A stretch of 64,000 nucleotides of DNA from Pseudoxanthomonas sp. Root65 (GCF_001427635.1 NZ_LMHA01000002.1:558001-622000), one strand, 5' to 3'. Shown: positions 42,013 to 50,853, counted from the stretch's first letter. Numbers and translations: made by a program. Notes: generated from the letters alone by a model not told the origin.

Positions 42013-43113
42013 TCAATGTTCGCCGCGCAGATGCCCCATGAAGCGCGGCGCGGTGCGGCCCAGCGGCAGCTTGAGCTTGCCGATCGCGGTCATGCGCGCC
42101 TCGGCGATGCGGTCGGCGGCGTACTGCGGCGCGATGTTTTCCTTCTCCGCCAGGTCGAAGATCTTGCCGACGGTGTGGTAGATGGTCCGCATCATGCGCA
42201 TGGCGCGTTCGCGATTGTAACCATCGATCTCCAGCGACACGTTCATCACGCCACCCGCATTCACCGCGTAATCCGGCGCATACAGGATGCCGCGCTTGGC
42301 GGCTTCCACGCCGGTGACGTGCGACATCTGGTTGTTGGCGGTGCCGCAGATGACCTTGGCCTTCAGGCGGGGCAGGGTCTGCTCGTTGATGGCGTACTCC
42401 AGCGCGCACGGGCTGAATACGTCCACCGGCAAGTCGTAGATCTCGTCCGGCTTGACCGCCTCGGCGCCGTACTCCTCCACCGCATGCTCTACGAGAGCCG
42501 GGTTGAGGTCGGTGACGAACAGCTTGGCGCCGCGCTCCTTCAGCAGCTTCACGTACTCCATGCCGATGTGGCCCAGGCCCTGCACGGCGAAGCTGTACTT
42601 GCCGATCTCCTCGTTGCCGAACTTGCGGTTCAACGTGGCCATCAGGCCCTGCAGTGCGCCGTAGGCGGTGAACGGGGCCGGGTCGCCGGAGCCGCCATGC
42701 ACCTGGTGCACGCCCACCACGTACTCGGTCTCGCGGTAGACGTTCTCCATGTCGTTGACATCGGTGCCGACGTCCTCGGCGGTGATGTAGCGGCCGCCCA
42801 GCGAATCGACGTAACGGCCGAAGCTGCGGAACAGCACCTCGGTCTTGTCCACGCTGCTGTCGCCGATGATCACCGCCTTGCCGCCGCCCACGTTCAGGCC
42901 GGCCAGCGCGTTCTTGTAGGTCATCGTGCGGCTCAGGCGCAGCGCGTCGTTGAGCGCCAGCGCGCTGTCGGCGTAGGGGCGCAGGCGCACGCCACCCAAC
43001 GCCGGGCCCAGCACGGTGCTGTGGATGGCGATGATGGCCTTCAGCCCGGCGTCCGGGTTGTGGCAGAAGACGACCTGTTCGTGGCCGGAGGTGTCGAGGG
43101 TTTCGAAGATCAT
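42013..43113 (-). CDS. leucine/branched-chain amino acid dehydrogenase
   Basis: A 366-residue Glu/Leu/Phe/Val dehydrogenase of the leucine dehydrogenase type (EC 1.4.1.9), which deaminates leucine, isoleucine and valine with NAD+. The catalytic lysine is in [14 protein letters not shown], a second lysine in [14 protein letters not shown], and the NAD-binding fold begins [26 protein letters not shown] and [15 protein letters not shown] are typical of the leucine dehydrogenase group. Supplying 2-ketoisocaproate, it heads the leucine pathway whose later enzymes fill 28128-41957. The ATG at 43113 opens [16 protein letters not shown]. The TetR gene is divergent 219 bases away. Confidence 0.94.
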   Translation of the reverse strand: MIFETLDTSGHEQVVFCHNPDAGLKAIIAIHSTVLGPALGGVRLRPYADSALALNDALRLSRTMTYKNALAGLNVGGGKAVIIGDSSVDKTEVLFRSFGRYVDSLGGRYITAEDVGTDVNDMENVYRETEYVVGVHQVHGGSGDPAPFTAYGALQGLMATLNRKFGNEEIGKYSFAVQGLGHIGMEYVKLLKERGAKLFVTDLNPALVEHAVEEYGAEAVKPDEIYDLPVDVFSPCALEYAINEQTLPRLKAKVICGTANNQMSHVTGVEAAKRGILYAPDYAVNAGGVMNVSLEIDGYNRERAMRMMRTIYHTVGKIFDLAEKENIAPQYAADRIAEARMTAIGKLKLPLGRTAPRFMGHLRGEH

Positions 43114-43301
43114 GGGTGGCTCCGGTGCGCGGGTGGGGCCGGCGCGGGCTTGCCTGCTGGGCGGCTAACGGGTTGTCAGAAAAGAAAAAAGCGACGTTTC
43201 CGGATCACGCCGTGGTCGTCGCTGGCCGGCAGTTTAATCCAATCGGTCCCGGCCGAGATGACAGCCGGGGCAGGGGGCAGCGTGCCGTCCGGCCTATTGC
43301 C

Positions 43302-43325
43302 GGAATAGAACGACCGTGCTATTCC
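43302..43325. promoter_or_regulatory. candidate TetR operator, site 1
   Basis: A 24-base imperfect palindrome with arms GGAATAG and CTATTCC and central ACGACCGT, symmetric at 20 of 24 positions, ends seven bases before the tetR start. This overlaps the ribosome-binding region and likely the promoter, fitting autorepression. A related sequence lies at 43998-44018. Confidence 0.6.
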
Positions 43326-43332
43326 TGTCTTC

Positions 43333-43953
43333 ATGACACCGCACGCCGCCACCCACAAAGGCAACGCCACCCGCGAGATGATCGTCGCGCGGGCGTATGA
43401 CATCGCCGCCCGCCATGGCCTGGAAGGCTTGTCGATCGGCGAACTGGCCACCGCCGCCGGCATGTCCAAGAGCGGGGTGTTCGCCCATTTCGGTTCGCGC
43501 GAAGACCTGCAGCTGACCGTGCTCGAGTGGACCGCCGAGCGCTATGCGCGCGCCGTGATCGCCCCCGCCGTCGGTCTGCCGCGCGGCCTGCCGCGGCTGC
43601 GCGCGATCATGGAGAACTGGTTCGGCTGGGTCTGCGACAACCCCGACGGCTGCGTGATCCTGGCCGCCGCCCACGAGTACGACGCCCGCCCGGGCCTGCT
43701 GCACGACCGGATCGTCGACTGGCTGCGGCAGCTGCGCCAGCAACTGGTGAAGGCGATCGGCATGTGCATCGACACCGGCGAACTGTCGCGCGACACCGAC
43801 CCGGTGCTGCTGGCGTTCGAGCTGTTCGCCATCGCCCAGGGCCTGCACGACGCCCGCCTGTACGACGCCGAGCAGGCGCCCCGTCTCGCCCGCCGGTCGC
43901 TGGACCGCCTGCTGGCGTCGTACGGCGCCCCCGCGGTTTCCACCTCCGCCTGA
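43333..43953 (+). CDS. TetR-family transcriptional regulator
   Basis: A 206-residue TetR repressor. The N-terminal helix-turn-helix is seen in LSIGELATAAGMSKSGVFAHF (DNA-recognition helix around SKSGVFAHF), with the ligand-binding C-terminal half from about residue 75. ENWFGWVCDNPDGCVILAAA and GLHDARLYDAEQAP resemble the TetR_C_6/YsiA-like group associated with lipid and acyl-CoA metabolism. It starts seven bases after a palindrome and is followed 21 bases on by an alpha/beta hydrolase gene that carries a second similar site, so it probably regulates itself and the hydrolase. The ligand is unknown. Confidence 0.9.
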   Translation: MTPHAATHKGNATREMIVARAYDIAARHGLEGLSIGELATAAGMSKSGVFAHFGSREDLQLTVLEWTAERYARAVIAPAVGLPRGLPRLRAIMENWFGWVCDNPDGCVILAAAHEYDARPGLLHDRIVDWLRQLRQQLVKAIGMCIDTGELSRDTDPVLLAFELFAIAQGLHDARLYDAEQAPRLARRSLDRLLASYGAPAVSTSA

Positions 43954-43974
43954 TCCACCTCCGAGGTCTCTGTC

Positions 43975-44904
43975 ATGGCCGCTGTCTCTGTCCCGCGAAA
44001 TAGCACGACCGTTCGTAAATCATGGAAGCTGGCCGTGCTGAGCGCCCGCTTCGCCGTCGGCAGCTGGCTGGCGCCTCGCGCCACGCTGGCCCGGGCGTTC
44101 CAGCTGTTCTGCACGCCCATGCCCGGCGCACGCACCCGGGCGCGCCAGGCCGAGACCGGCGGCGCACGCCTTGGGGAACTGGCCTTCGGCCGCGAGCGCC
44201 TGGCCACCTACACCTGGGGCGACCCGCAACGGCAACCCACCGTGCTGCTGGTGCACGGCTGGTCCAGTTTCGGCCTGCGCTTCCTGCCGTGGGTCGAACC
44301 GCTGCGCCGTGCCGGCTATGCGGTGGTCGCATTCGACCAGCCCGCGCATGGCCGCAGCAGCGGACGCCGCGCCACGCTGCCGATGTTCGCCCATGCCGCA
44401 CAGCGCGTGGCCGACAGCCTCGGTCCGCTGGCCGCCATCGTCGGCCATTCGCTGGGCGGTGCGGCCGCGGCGATCGCGATGGCGAACGGCCTGCAGGCCG
44501 AGCGCGTGATCCTGCTGGCGCCGGCCGCCGATCCGTTCGACGCCGCGCGCCGCTTCGGCGGCATGGTCGGGCTGGCGCAGTTCCTCAGCCGCCGCCTGTT
44601 CGACGACTACCAGGAACTCACCGCCCACGACATCCGCGACCTGCACGCACAGGCCACCGCCCCGCAGATCGCGCGACCCGGCCTGATCGTGCACGACCTG
44701 GAAGACACCGACGTGCCGTGGTGCGAAGGCGAGCGTTACGCGCGCTACTGGCCGCAGGCCACGCTGCTCAGCACCACCGGCCTGGGCCACCATCGCGTGA
44801 CCATCGCACCGGAAACACTGGAGGCCGCGCTGCGCTTCCTGCGCGGCGAACCCGTCGGCCAGCGCGTGGTCTCCACCCGCGAGCTGCCGTTCGGGCTGTG
44901 CTGA
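43975..44904 (+). CDS. alpha/beta hydrolase
   Basis: A 309-residue alpha/beta hydrolase. Motifs are VLLVHGWSSFGLRFLPW (oxyanion), IVGHSLGGAAAAIAMANG with nucleophile serine, and TTGLGHHRVT with the catalytic histidine; IVHDLEDTDVPW likely holds the acid. No signal peptide is clear, although residues 17-50 are hydrophobic/basic. The start at 43975 has GAGG eight bases upstream. An operator-like sequence lies at codons 8-15, so a start at GTG 44035 (GGAAG six bases before it) is an alternative. It lies just downstream of, and is probably controlled by, the TetR gene. Esterase or thioesterase activity is likely; substrate unknown. Confidence 0.82.
   Translation: MAAVSVPRNSTTVRKSWKLAVLSARFAVGSWLAPRATLARAFQLFCTPMPGARTRARQAETGGARLGELAFGRERLATYTWGDPQRQPTVLLVHGWSSFGLRFLPWVEPLRRAGYAVVAFDQPAHGRSSGRRATLPMFAHAAQRVADSLGPLAAIVGHSLGGAAAAIAMANGLQAERVILLAPAADPFDAARRFGGMVGLAQFLSRRLFDDYQELTAHDIRDLHAQATAPQIARPGLIVHDLEDTDVPWCEGERYARYWPQATLLSTTGLGHHRVTIAPETLEAALRFLRGEPVGQRVVSTRELPFGLC
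43998..44018. promoter_or_regulatory. candidate TetR operator, site 2
   Basis: AAATAGCACGACCGTTCGTAA (written as 43998-44018) matches the left half and centre of the palindrome at 43302-43325 (AATAG, then ACGACCGT) but its right half is less symmetric. It lies at the very start of the hydrolase reading frame, where a bound repressor could block transcription. Confidence 0.45.
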
Positions 44905-45025
44905 GCGCGCGCCACCGCACGCCACCGTAGGGTGTGCGTGCCGTGTCCACTGGTGTGCAATTGGTGAGGTCATGACACGCGAGCGGCTACAATCCCGCGT
45001 CTGTCAGCACTGCAAGTGAGTCCGC

Positions 45026-48000
45026 GTGAGCACACCCGCCAGCCAGTTTCCCGCCGCCCAGGCCGACACCACGCCGCTGCGCTTCGTCACCGCCGCCAGC
45101 CTGTTCGACGGGCACGACGCCGCCATCAACATCATGCGCCGCCTGATCCAGGGCGAGGGCGCGGAAGTCATCCACCTGGGCCACAACCGCAGCGTCGAGG
45201 ACGTCGTCCGCGCCGCGCTGCAGGAAGACGCCGACGGCATCGCACTGTCCAGCTACCAGGGCGGCCACGTCGAGTACTTCAAGTACATGGTCGACATGCT
45301 GAAGGAACGCGGCGCCGGCCATGTGCGCGTGTTCGGCGGCGGCGGCGGCACCATCACTCCGGAAGAAATCGCCGAGCTGCAGGCCTACGGTGTGGAACGC
45401 ATCTACCACCCCAACGACGGCATGAAGATGGGGCTGGTGGAGATGATCCAGGATGTGGTGAGCCGTGCCAGCACGGCCCGGGATTCGCGATTCGGGATTC
45501 GGGATTCGCAAAGGCAAACGCAACAACCGAGCGTGCGGGACGAAGCCAGTATCGGTCGCATGCTCAGTGCGATCGAAGATGGCGCCTTCTCTGAGGCCGA
45601 GCTGGTTCTCCTTCGCAAGGGGTGGGCCACTGCACGCTCCAGCGAATCACGAATCCCCCATCCCGAATCCCGCCCGACCACCCCGGTGGTCGGGATCACC
45701 GGCACCGGTGGCGCCGGCAAGTCGTCGGTCACCGACGAACTGATGAACCGCTTCCTGTCGTGCTTCCCGCAGATGCATATCGCGGTGATCTCGGTCGATC
45801 CCACCCGTCGCCGCACCGGCGGCGCGCTGCTCGGCGACCGCATCCGCATGAACGCGCTGCGCAGCGAGCGCATCTACATGCGTTCGATGGCCACGCGCCG
45901 CCAGCACGTGGCCACCAATGCGGTGCTGAAGGACTGCATCGCGTTCCTGAAGTCGCTCGGCTTCGACCTGGTGATCGTCGAGACCGCCGGCATCGGCCAG
46001 AGCGATTCGGAGATCGTCGACCTGGTCGACTTCCCCATGTACGTGATGACCAGCGACTACGGCGCGGCCAGCCAGCTGGAGAAGATCGACATGATCGACT
46101 TCGCCGAACTGATCGTGCTGAACAAGTACGACAAGCGCGGTGCCGAGGACGCGCTGCGCGACGTGCGCAAGCAGTGGAAGCGCAACCGCGTGGCGTTCCA
46201 GACGCCGGATGCCGACGTGCCGGTCTATCCCACCATCGCCAGCCAGTTCAACGACCCCGGCGTCAGCTGGATGTTCGCCAACCTGTGCCGCCTGCTGCGC
46301 GAGAAGCTGCAGCTGCCGGCGGAGAAGTGGACCCCCGCCCTCGACACCACCCTGAAGGAACCGCGCGCCACCGTGCTGATCCCCGGCAGCCGCGTGCGCT
46401 ACCTGGCCGAGATCGCCGAACAGGGCCGCGGCATCAACCGCCGCATCGAGACCGAAGCCGAGACCGCCAGCCGCGCGCAGCATTACTGGAATGCGTTGAA
46501 GGATCTGGACGATCCGGCGTTGCCGAAGGCGTTGGCGTTGTACTCGGCGGACGCAGTCGTGGGAGCAACGTCAGTCGCGACTCACGTCGCTCCCACGGAA
46601 GCGCAACCCGTCGACCGTTCCCTGCTCACCCTCCGCCAGCGCTACAACGACGCCATCCAGTCGCTCTCCTCCGAGGCGCTGAAGCTGCTGCGCGAGTGGC
46701 CCGCCCGGCACAAGGCGGTCACCGACCCGGTCAACGAATACCAGGTGCGCGGCAAGACCATCCGCATCGACAACTACACCACCTCGCTCAGCCACCAGCA
46801 GATCCCCAAGATTGCGCCGCCGCCCTACCAGGGCTGGGGTGAACTGCTGACCTTCCTGCAGAAAGAGAATCTTCCCGGCAGCTATCCGTATACCGGCGGC
46901 GTGTATCCGTACCGCCGCACCGGTGAGGATCCCATCCGCATGTTCGCCGGCGAAGGCACGCCGGAGCGCACCAACCGCCGCTTCCATTACCTCAGCGTCG
47001 GCCAGCCGGCCGCGCGCCTGTCCACCGCCTTTGACAGCGTCACCCTGTACGGCGAAGACCCGGCGCCGCGCCCGGACATCTACGGCAAGATCGGCAATTC
47101 CGGCGTCAACATCCCCACGCTGGACGACATGAAGAAGCTGTACTCCGGCTTCGACCTGTGCGCGCCCACCACCAGCGTGTCGATGACCATCAACGGCCCC
47201 GCGCCGATGATCCTGGCGATGTTCATGAACACCGCCATCGACCAGCAGGTGGAGAAGTACCTGAAGGCCGATGACGCGCGCTGGGCCGAGGCGCAGCAGA
47301 AGATCGATGCGTTCTTCGCCGGGCGCGTGCGTCCGCAGTACCACGGCGAACTGCCGCCCACCAACACCGGCCTGGGTCTGGGTCTGCTGGGCATCACCGG
47401 CGACCAGCTGGTGGACGCCGAAACCTACGCGCGCATCAAGGCCGAGACCCTGGCCACCGTGCGCGGCACGGTGCAGGCCGACATCCTGAAGGAAGACCAG
47501 GCGCAGAACACCTGCATCTTCAGCACCGAGTTCGCCCTGCGCATGATGGGCGACATCCAGCAGTATTTCGTCGACAACGCGGTGCGCAACTTCTACTCGG
47601 TGAGCATCAGCGGCTACCACATCGCCGAGGCAGGGGCGAACCCGATCAGCCAGCTCGCCTTCACCCTGAGCAACGGCTTCACCATCGTCGAGTACTACCT
47701 GGCGCGCGGCATGAAGATCGACGACTTCGCGCCCAACCTGTCGTTCTTCTTCAGCAACGGCATGGACCCCGAGTACACCGTCATCGGCCGCGTCGCACGC
47801 CGCATCTGGGCGCGTGCCATGCGCGAGCGCTATGGCGCCAACGAGCGCAGCCAGATGATGAAGTACCACATCCAGACCTCCGGCCGCTCGCTGCACGCGC
47901 AGGAGATCCAGTTCAACGACATCCGCACCACGCTGCAGGCGCTGTACGCACTGTTCGACAACTGCAACAGCCTGCACACCAACGCCTACGACGAGGCGAT

Positions 48001-48634
48001 CACCACGCCCACCGAAGAAAGCGTGCGCCGTGCGGTCGCCATCCAGATGATCATCAACAAGGAGCTGGGGCTGAACTTCAACGAGAACCCCTGGCAGGGC
48101 AGTTTCGTCGTCGACCAGCTGACCGACATCGTGGAAGAGGCGGTCTACAAGGAATTCGAGGCGATCAGCGAGCGCGGCGGCGTGCTCGGCGCCATGGACA
48201 CCATGTACCAGCGCGGCAAGATCCAGGAAGAGTCGCTGTACTACGAGCACAAGAAACACGACGGCAGCCTGCCGCTGGTGGGTGTCAACACCTTCCTGCC
48301 GCGCGAGCACGGCGGCGAGATCGCCACCGAGATCGAGCTGATCCGTTCGACCGAGGAAGAGAAGGCCCAGCAGATCGCCAACGTCCGCGCCTGGCAGGCC
48401 AGCCGCAACGCGCTGGCGCCGGAAGGCGAGACCGACCACAGCCACGCCGCCGCGATGGAAGAACATGCCGAGCCCGAGGTGCACGACGGTCACGGCCTGG
48501 CCTACCTGCAGCGCGCCGCCCGCGAGCGCCGCAACGTGTTCGAGGCCCTGATCGAGGCGGTGAAGACGCACAGTCTGGGGCAGATCAGCCACGCGCTGTA
48601 CGACGTGGGCGGCGAGTACCGGCGCAACATGTAA
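45026..48634 (+). CDS. icmF: fused isobutyryl-CoA mutase IcmF
   Basis: A 1202-residue adenosylcobalamin enzyme fusing, in order, a B12-binding domain (about 18-150, with the cobalt-ligand histidine 30 in FDGHDAA), a MeaB-like G-protein chaperone (about 218-510, P-loop GTGGAGKSS at 226-234), a helical linker, and the mutase (beta/alpha)8 barrel (about 590-1195). IcmF interconverts isobutyryl-CoA and n-butyryl-CoA, and some members act on isovaleryl/pivalyl-CoA. The residue aligning with MCM Arg207 is Gln827 ([13 protein letters not shown]), as in ICM, but the position aligning with MCM Tyr89 appears to be Tyr627 (GGVYPYRR), not the Phe usual in ICM. Three repeat elements are inserted in frame (residues about 151-163, 206-217 and 512-524). 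The start is GTG 45026. Confidence 0.93.
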   Translation: MSTPASQFPAAQADTTPLRFVTAASLFDGHDAAINIMRRLIQGEGAEVIHLGHNRSVEDVVRAALQEDADGIALSSYQGGHVEYFKYMVDMLKERGAGHVRVFGGGGGTITPEEIAELQAYGVERIYHPNDGMKMGLVEMIQDVVSRASTARDSRFGIRDSQRQTQQPSVRDEASIGRMLSAIEDGAFSEAELVLLRKGWATARSSESRIPHPESRPTTPVVGITGTGGAGKSSVTDELMNRFLSCFPQMHIAVISVDPTRRRTGGALLGDRIRMNALRSERIYMRSMATRRQHVATNAVLKDCIAFLKSLGFDLVIVETAGIGQSDSEIVDLVDFPMYVMTSDYGAASQLEKIDMIDFAELIVLNKYDKRGAEDALRDVRKQWKRNRVAFQTPDADVPVYPTIASQFNDPGVSWMFANLCRLLREKLQLPAEKWTPALDTTLKEPRATVLIPGSRVRYLAEIAEQGRGINRRIETEAETASRAQHYWNALKDLDDPALPKALALYSADAVVGATSVATHVAPTEAQPVDRSLLTLRQRYNDAIQSLSSEALKLLREWPARHKAVTDPVNEYQVRGKTIRIDNYTTSLSHQQIPKIAPPPYQGWGELLTFLQKENLPGSYPYTGGVYPYRRTGEDPIRMFAGEGTPERTNRRFHYLSVGQPAARLSTAFDSVTLYGEDPAPRPDIYGKIGNSGVNIPTLDDMKKLYSGFDLCAPTTSVSMTINGPAPMILAMFMNTAIDQQVEKYLKADDARWAEAQQKIDAFFAGRVRPQYHGELPPTNTGLGLGLLGITGDQLVDAETYARIKAETLATVRGTVQADILKEDQAQNTCIFSTEFALRMMGDIQQYFVDNAVRNFYSVSISGYHIAEAGANPISQLAFTLSNGFTIVEYYLARGMKIDDFAPNLSFFFSNGMDPEYTVIGRVARRIWARAMRERYGANERSQMMKYHIQTSGRSLHAQEIQFNDIRTTLQALYALFDNCNSLHTNAYDEAITTPTEESVRRAVAIQMIINKELGLNFNENPWQGSFVVDQLTDIVEEAVYKEFEAISERGGVLGAMDTMYQRGKIQEESLYYEHKKHDGSLPLVGVNTFLPREHGGEIATEIELIRSTEEEKAQQIANVRAWQASRNALAPEGETDHSHAAAMEEHAEPEVHDGHGLAYLQRAARERRNVFEALIEAVKTHSLGQISHALYDVGGEYRRNM
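45479..45510 (+). repeat. GGGATTCG-type repeat inserted in icmF, forward copy
   Basis: The segment is built of GATTCGGGATTCGGGATTCG and its flanking CGGGATTCGCG, a repeat normally found between genes in xanthomonads. It encodes residues about 152-163 ([11 protein letters not shown]) between the B12 domain and the G-domain linker of IcmF and keeps the frame. Confidence 0.75.
45643..45672 (-). repeat. GGGATTCG-type repeat inserted in icmF, inverted copy
   Basis: An inverted copy of the same repeat (GAATCACGAATCCCCCATCC then CGAATCCCG) encodes residues about 206-216 ([11 protein letters not shown]), immediately before the IcmF G-domain. With the forward copy at 45479 it brackets the normal linker segment and could pair with it in mRNA. 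Confidence 0.75.
46559..46596. repeat. REP palindrome inserted in frame in icmF
   Basis: A 38-base near-perfect palindrome (two mismatched pairs) with arms GTGGGAGC and GCTCCCAC belongs to the REP family at 6956-7095 and 25475-25544. It encodes residues about 512-524 ([13 protein letters not shown]) in the linker between the G-domain and the mutase barrel. Confidence 0.88.
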
Positions 48635-48685
48635 TCGCGCCGTCCACGGCCGTGGCGGCGATCTGCAACCCGGAGGAGAGCCGCC

Positions 48686-49234
48686 ATGTCGTCCCATGAA
48701 GTCATCGCGCTGGTCACCGACGTACTGCGCGGGCAGCTGGCGTCGGCGTTGCCGCCCGGGACGCAGGTGATCGTGCAGGCGCCGTCCCCCGACGCGCCCG
48801 CGCGGGAGGGCCTGTTCGTCCACCTGCTGCGGATTGCGCTGGCGAAAGCGCGGCGCAACGAGGTGATGGAGCGGCGGGTGGGCGCAAGCACCTTGCTGCC
48901 GCCGCTGGAACTGGAACTGGACTATCTGGTGGCCGGCCTGGGCGGCGAGGCGCTGGTCGAGCTGGCCCTGCTGGACGCCACGCTGCAGTCGGTCTCCGAG
49001 CGCCCGATGCGCCTGCACGAGACGCTGGGCGAAGGCCTGTCGCAGCCTGCGCGCTGGGCGTCGCTCGCCTCCGGATCGTTGACGGTGCGCTGGCTGTTGC
49101 TGGATGTGCCGCTGGAGCAGATGGCCGGCCTGTGGGCCGCGTCCGGGATACGGCAGCGGGCAGGGCTGTTGGTCAGGGCCGAGGTGCAATGGCGCGCGGA
49201 GCCGCCGTCACCGGCGCCGGTCATCGGGGTCTAA
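48686..49234 (+). CDS. Pvc16-like (DUF4255-type) protein
   Basis: A 182-residue protein with a strong ribosome-binding site (GGAGGAG, six bases before the ATG). The order VIALVTDVLRGQL, LFVHLLRIALAKARRNE, LPPLELELDYLVAGLG, ALLDATLQSVSERP and LTVRWLLLDVPLEQMAGLW resembles the DUF4255/Pvc16 N-terminal domain, which in extracellular contractile injection systems is the cap or tail-terminator adaptor. No other injection-system gene is in the window, so it may be a stand-alone relative or a remnant, or the similarity may be misleading. It follows icmF by 51 bases. The family call is by eye only. Confidence 0.5.
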   Translation: MSSHEVIALVTDVLRGQLASALPPGTQVIVQAPSPDAPAREGLFVHLLRIALAKARRNEVMERRVGASTLLPPLELELDYLVAGLGGEALVELALLDATLQSVSERPMRLHETLGEGLSQPARWASLASGSLTVRWLLLDVPLEQMAGLWAASGIRQRAGLLVRAEVQWRAEPPSPAPVIGV

Positions 49235-49294
49235 CTCGTAGACCAGATCGCGGAACCCCGCGCTGGATCTCTCCGTTTGCCGGATTCTCTTAGA

Positions 49295-49612
49295 GGTTCC
49301 CTCTCCCTGCGAAGCGGGGAGAGGGTGCCGAAGGCGGGTGAAGGGCGAACGGAGAGGTGGACGCATCCGCGCCCGGTGACACACCGCGCTTTGCCCCTCA
49401 TCCGCCCTCCGGGCACCTTCTCCCCGCTGCGCAGGGAGAAGGAAAAGTATCGGCACATCTCGGCTGAGTCTTGCCGCGAGCGGCTGTTCCCTCGCCCCGA
49501 GTGCGGGGAGAGGGTGCCGAAGGCGGGTGAGGGGCGAACGGAGAGGCGGACGTGTCGGCGCCCGGTGACACATCGCGCTTTGCCCCTCATCCGCCCTCCG
49601 GGCACCTGCCCC
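49295..49612. repeat. two tandem copies of a GGGGAGAGGGTGCCGAAGG-type element
   Basis: Two copies of an element of roughly 135 bases, starting near 49299 and 49482, each run from CGGGGAGAGGGTGCCGAAGG to CCCTCATCCGCCCTCCGGGC and so carry inverted ends that can pair. The family is common between genes in xanthomonads; further fragments lie at 13097 and 57326. The whole 49235-49723 gap contains this repeat and no gene that I can support; open frames on the minus strand there are repeat translations. Confidence 0.85.
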
Positions 49613-49723
49613 GGCCGGGCGAAGCACGCCCGGCGTTCGGATGACCCGCGCGGCATGCCGCGCAAGCAGGTCATCCTCACCCCCGCTATTGCAGGGAGAA
49701 GGAAACAGCGGAGGCTTGTGGGC

Positions 49724-50599
49724 TTACCGGTACACCCCGGGCCCGCGCCAGATCAGTTCGCCGCGGCGGTAGATGCGCATGACGTTCACCACGTCGCGGG
49801 CGTCGCCGATGGCGGCCAGGTCGGGGTCGCCGGGTTGGGCCAGGCGGCAGCCGCCGGAGCCGCGGGTGGCCACGATCTCCAGGGCGCAGACCATCAGGTC
49901 GCGGCGGCCGGGCAGGGGGAAGGCGATTTCCTTCATGCCCTGGGCCTGCCATTCGGCGATGCGCAGTTCGTTGCGCAGGTCGTAGTAGATCTGGTGGCCG
50001 TCCACTTCCATGCTGGGGGTGGCGGCGTTGCCCTGCTGGTTGCCCTGGCGTTGGCCGCTGCCGGCGGTGGGACCGTAGTTCTCGGGGGCGGTGTCCTGGG
50101 CGAGCATGCCGGGGGGCTGGCCCCATTGGGCGGAGCGGCGCCAGGCGGGTGGGCTGGACGGGGGGCGGTCCTGGGGCGGGGCGATGGCCTGTTGGCTGGC
50201 GGGGGGCTGGGGTTGGGCTTCGTCGGGGGCGACGGGGTTCTCGGCCTCGGTCACGCGGGTGGTGTCCACCGGGGAGGTGACGGCGGTGGTGACCAGGGGT
50301 TTGCGGGGTGTGGGGCGTTCGCTGGGGGTCGGGGTGCCGGTCGGGGGAACGGGCGGGTTGGGGGTGGCGTCGGTGGGGTCGCCCAGGAAGTCGACTTTGA
50401 CGCGCGCGCCGCCGGCGCTGCTGCTCTCGGGCTGGGACAGGGTGATCCTGGAGGAGTACAGCAGGGCGGCCAGGAACAGGACGTGCACCAGCAGGCTGAC
50501 GAGGGAGCCGATGCTGCGCTCGTGCCGTTTGATGTGGAGGTCTTCCCTGTCCAGCGGACTCAGCGACGCCGCGCGCGTGCGGCTTGGCGCGTCACTCAT
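49724..50599 (-). CDS. TonB-like architecture membrane protein, unknown function
   Basis: A 291-residue protein with a cytoplasmic N-terminus, one membrane helix at about residues 31-49 (SLVSLLVHVLFLAALLYSS), a long proline/threonine-rich periplasmic linker (NPPVPPTGTPTPSERPTP and similar, about 78-170), and a folded C-terminal domain of about 100 residues (DGHQIYYDLRNELRIAE; GGCRLAQPGD; VMRIYRRGELIWRGPGVY). The layout is that of TonB or TolA, but the C-terminal domain is not one I recognise as TonB. No ExbB/ExbD genes are adjacent. The ATG at 50599 gives MSDAPSRTRAASLSP. It borders the A+T-rich island to its right. Confidence 0.7.
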   Translation of the reverse strand: MSDAPSRTRAASLSPLDREDLHIKRHERSIGSLVSLLVHVLFLAALLYSSRITLSQPESSSAGGARVKVDFLGDPTDATPNPPVPPTGTPTPSERPTPRKPLVTTAVTSPVDTTRVTEAENPVAPDEAQPQPPASQQAIAPPQDRPPSSPPAWRRSAQWGQPPGMLAQDTAPENYGPTAGSGQRQGNQQGNAATPSMEVDGHQIYYDLRNELRIAEWQAQGMKEIAFPLPGRRDLMVCALEIVATRGSGGCRLAQPGDPDLAAIGDARDVVNVMRIYRRGELIWRGPGVYR

Positions 50600-50727
50600 T
50601 GGGGGTGAGGGCGTCGGGTGAGGGGGACTTCATGGACTGAGTAGCAGGGGCAAGTAGCGATGACATTACCGTTTAGGCAACATCATGGCTACGATCACTT
50701 GAGATCATCCGCCTTGCAAGGGCGCGC

Positions 50728-50853
50728 ATGACCGATAGCCCAAAGTTTGTCGTCAGACGGCCACAAGCCGCCAGAGTGAGTGTTGAGAATCAGGTATGGG
50801 ACTTAGCGAAAACCGGCTCAGCTATGCGTGCTTACTGCAAGCTGTTGGCCTAA
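50728..50853 (+). CDS. 41-residue ORF upstream of the SIR2-STAND gene
   Basis: An ATG at 50728 opens a 41-codon frame (MTDSPKFVVRRPQAARVSVE, then NQVWDLAKTGSAMRAYCKLL, then A) ending TAA at 50851-50853. An AAGG lies six to seven bases before the start, and the stop is nine bases before the SIR2-STAND start, whose ribosome-binding site AAGGAG overlaps the stop codon. The peptide is basic at its N-terminus and helical at its C-terminus. I do not recognise it. Spacing and composition (A+T-rich like its neighbour) suggest a real small gene cotranscribed with it, or a leader peptide; an antitoxin or regulator role is speculation. Confidence 0.45.
   Translation: MTDSPKFVVRRPQAARVSVENQVWDLAKTGSAMRAYCKLLA

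Noticed and set aside
44960..45025. Promoter for icmF (TACAAT near 44989)
   Set aside because: The -10-like hexamer lacks a -35 element at acceptable spacing; too weak to list.
46571..49189. An 872-codon minus-strand frame opposite icmF
   Set aside because: Histidine/arginine/glycine-biased shadow of a well-supported gene.
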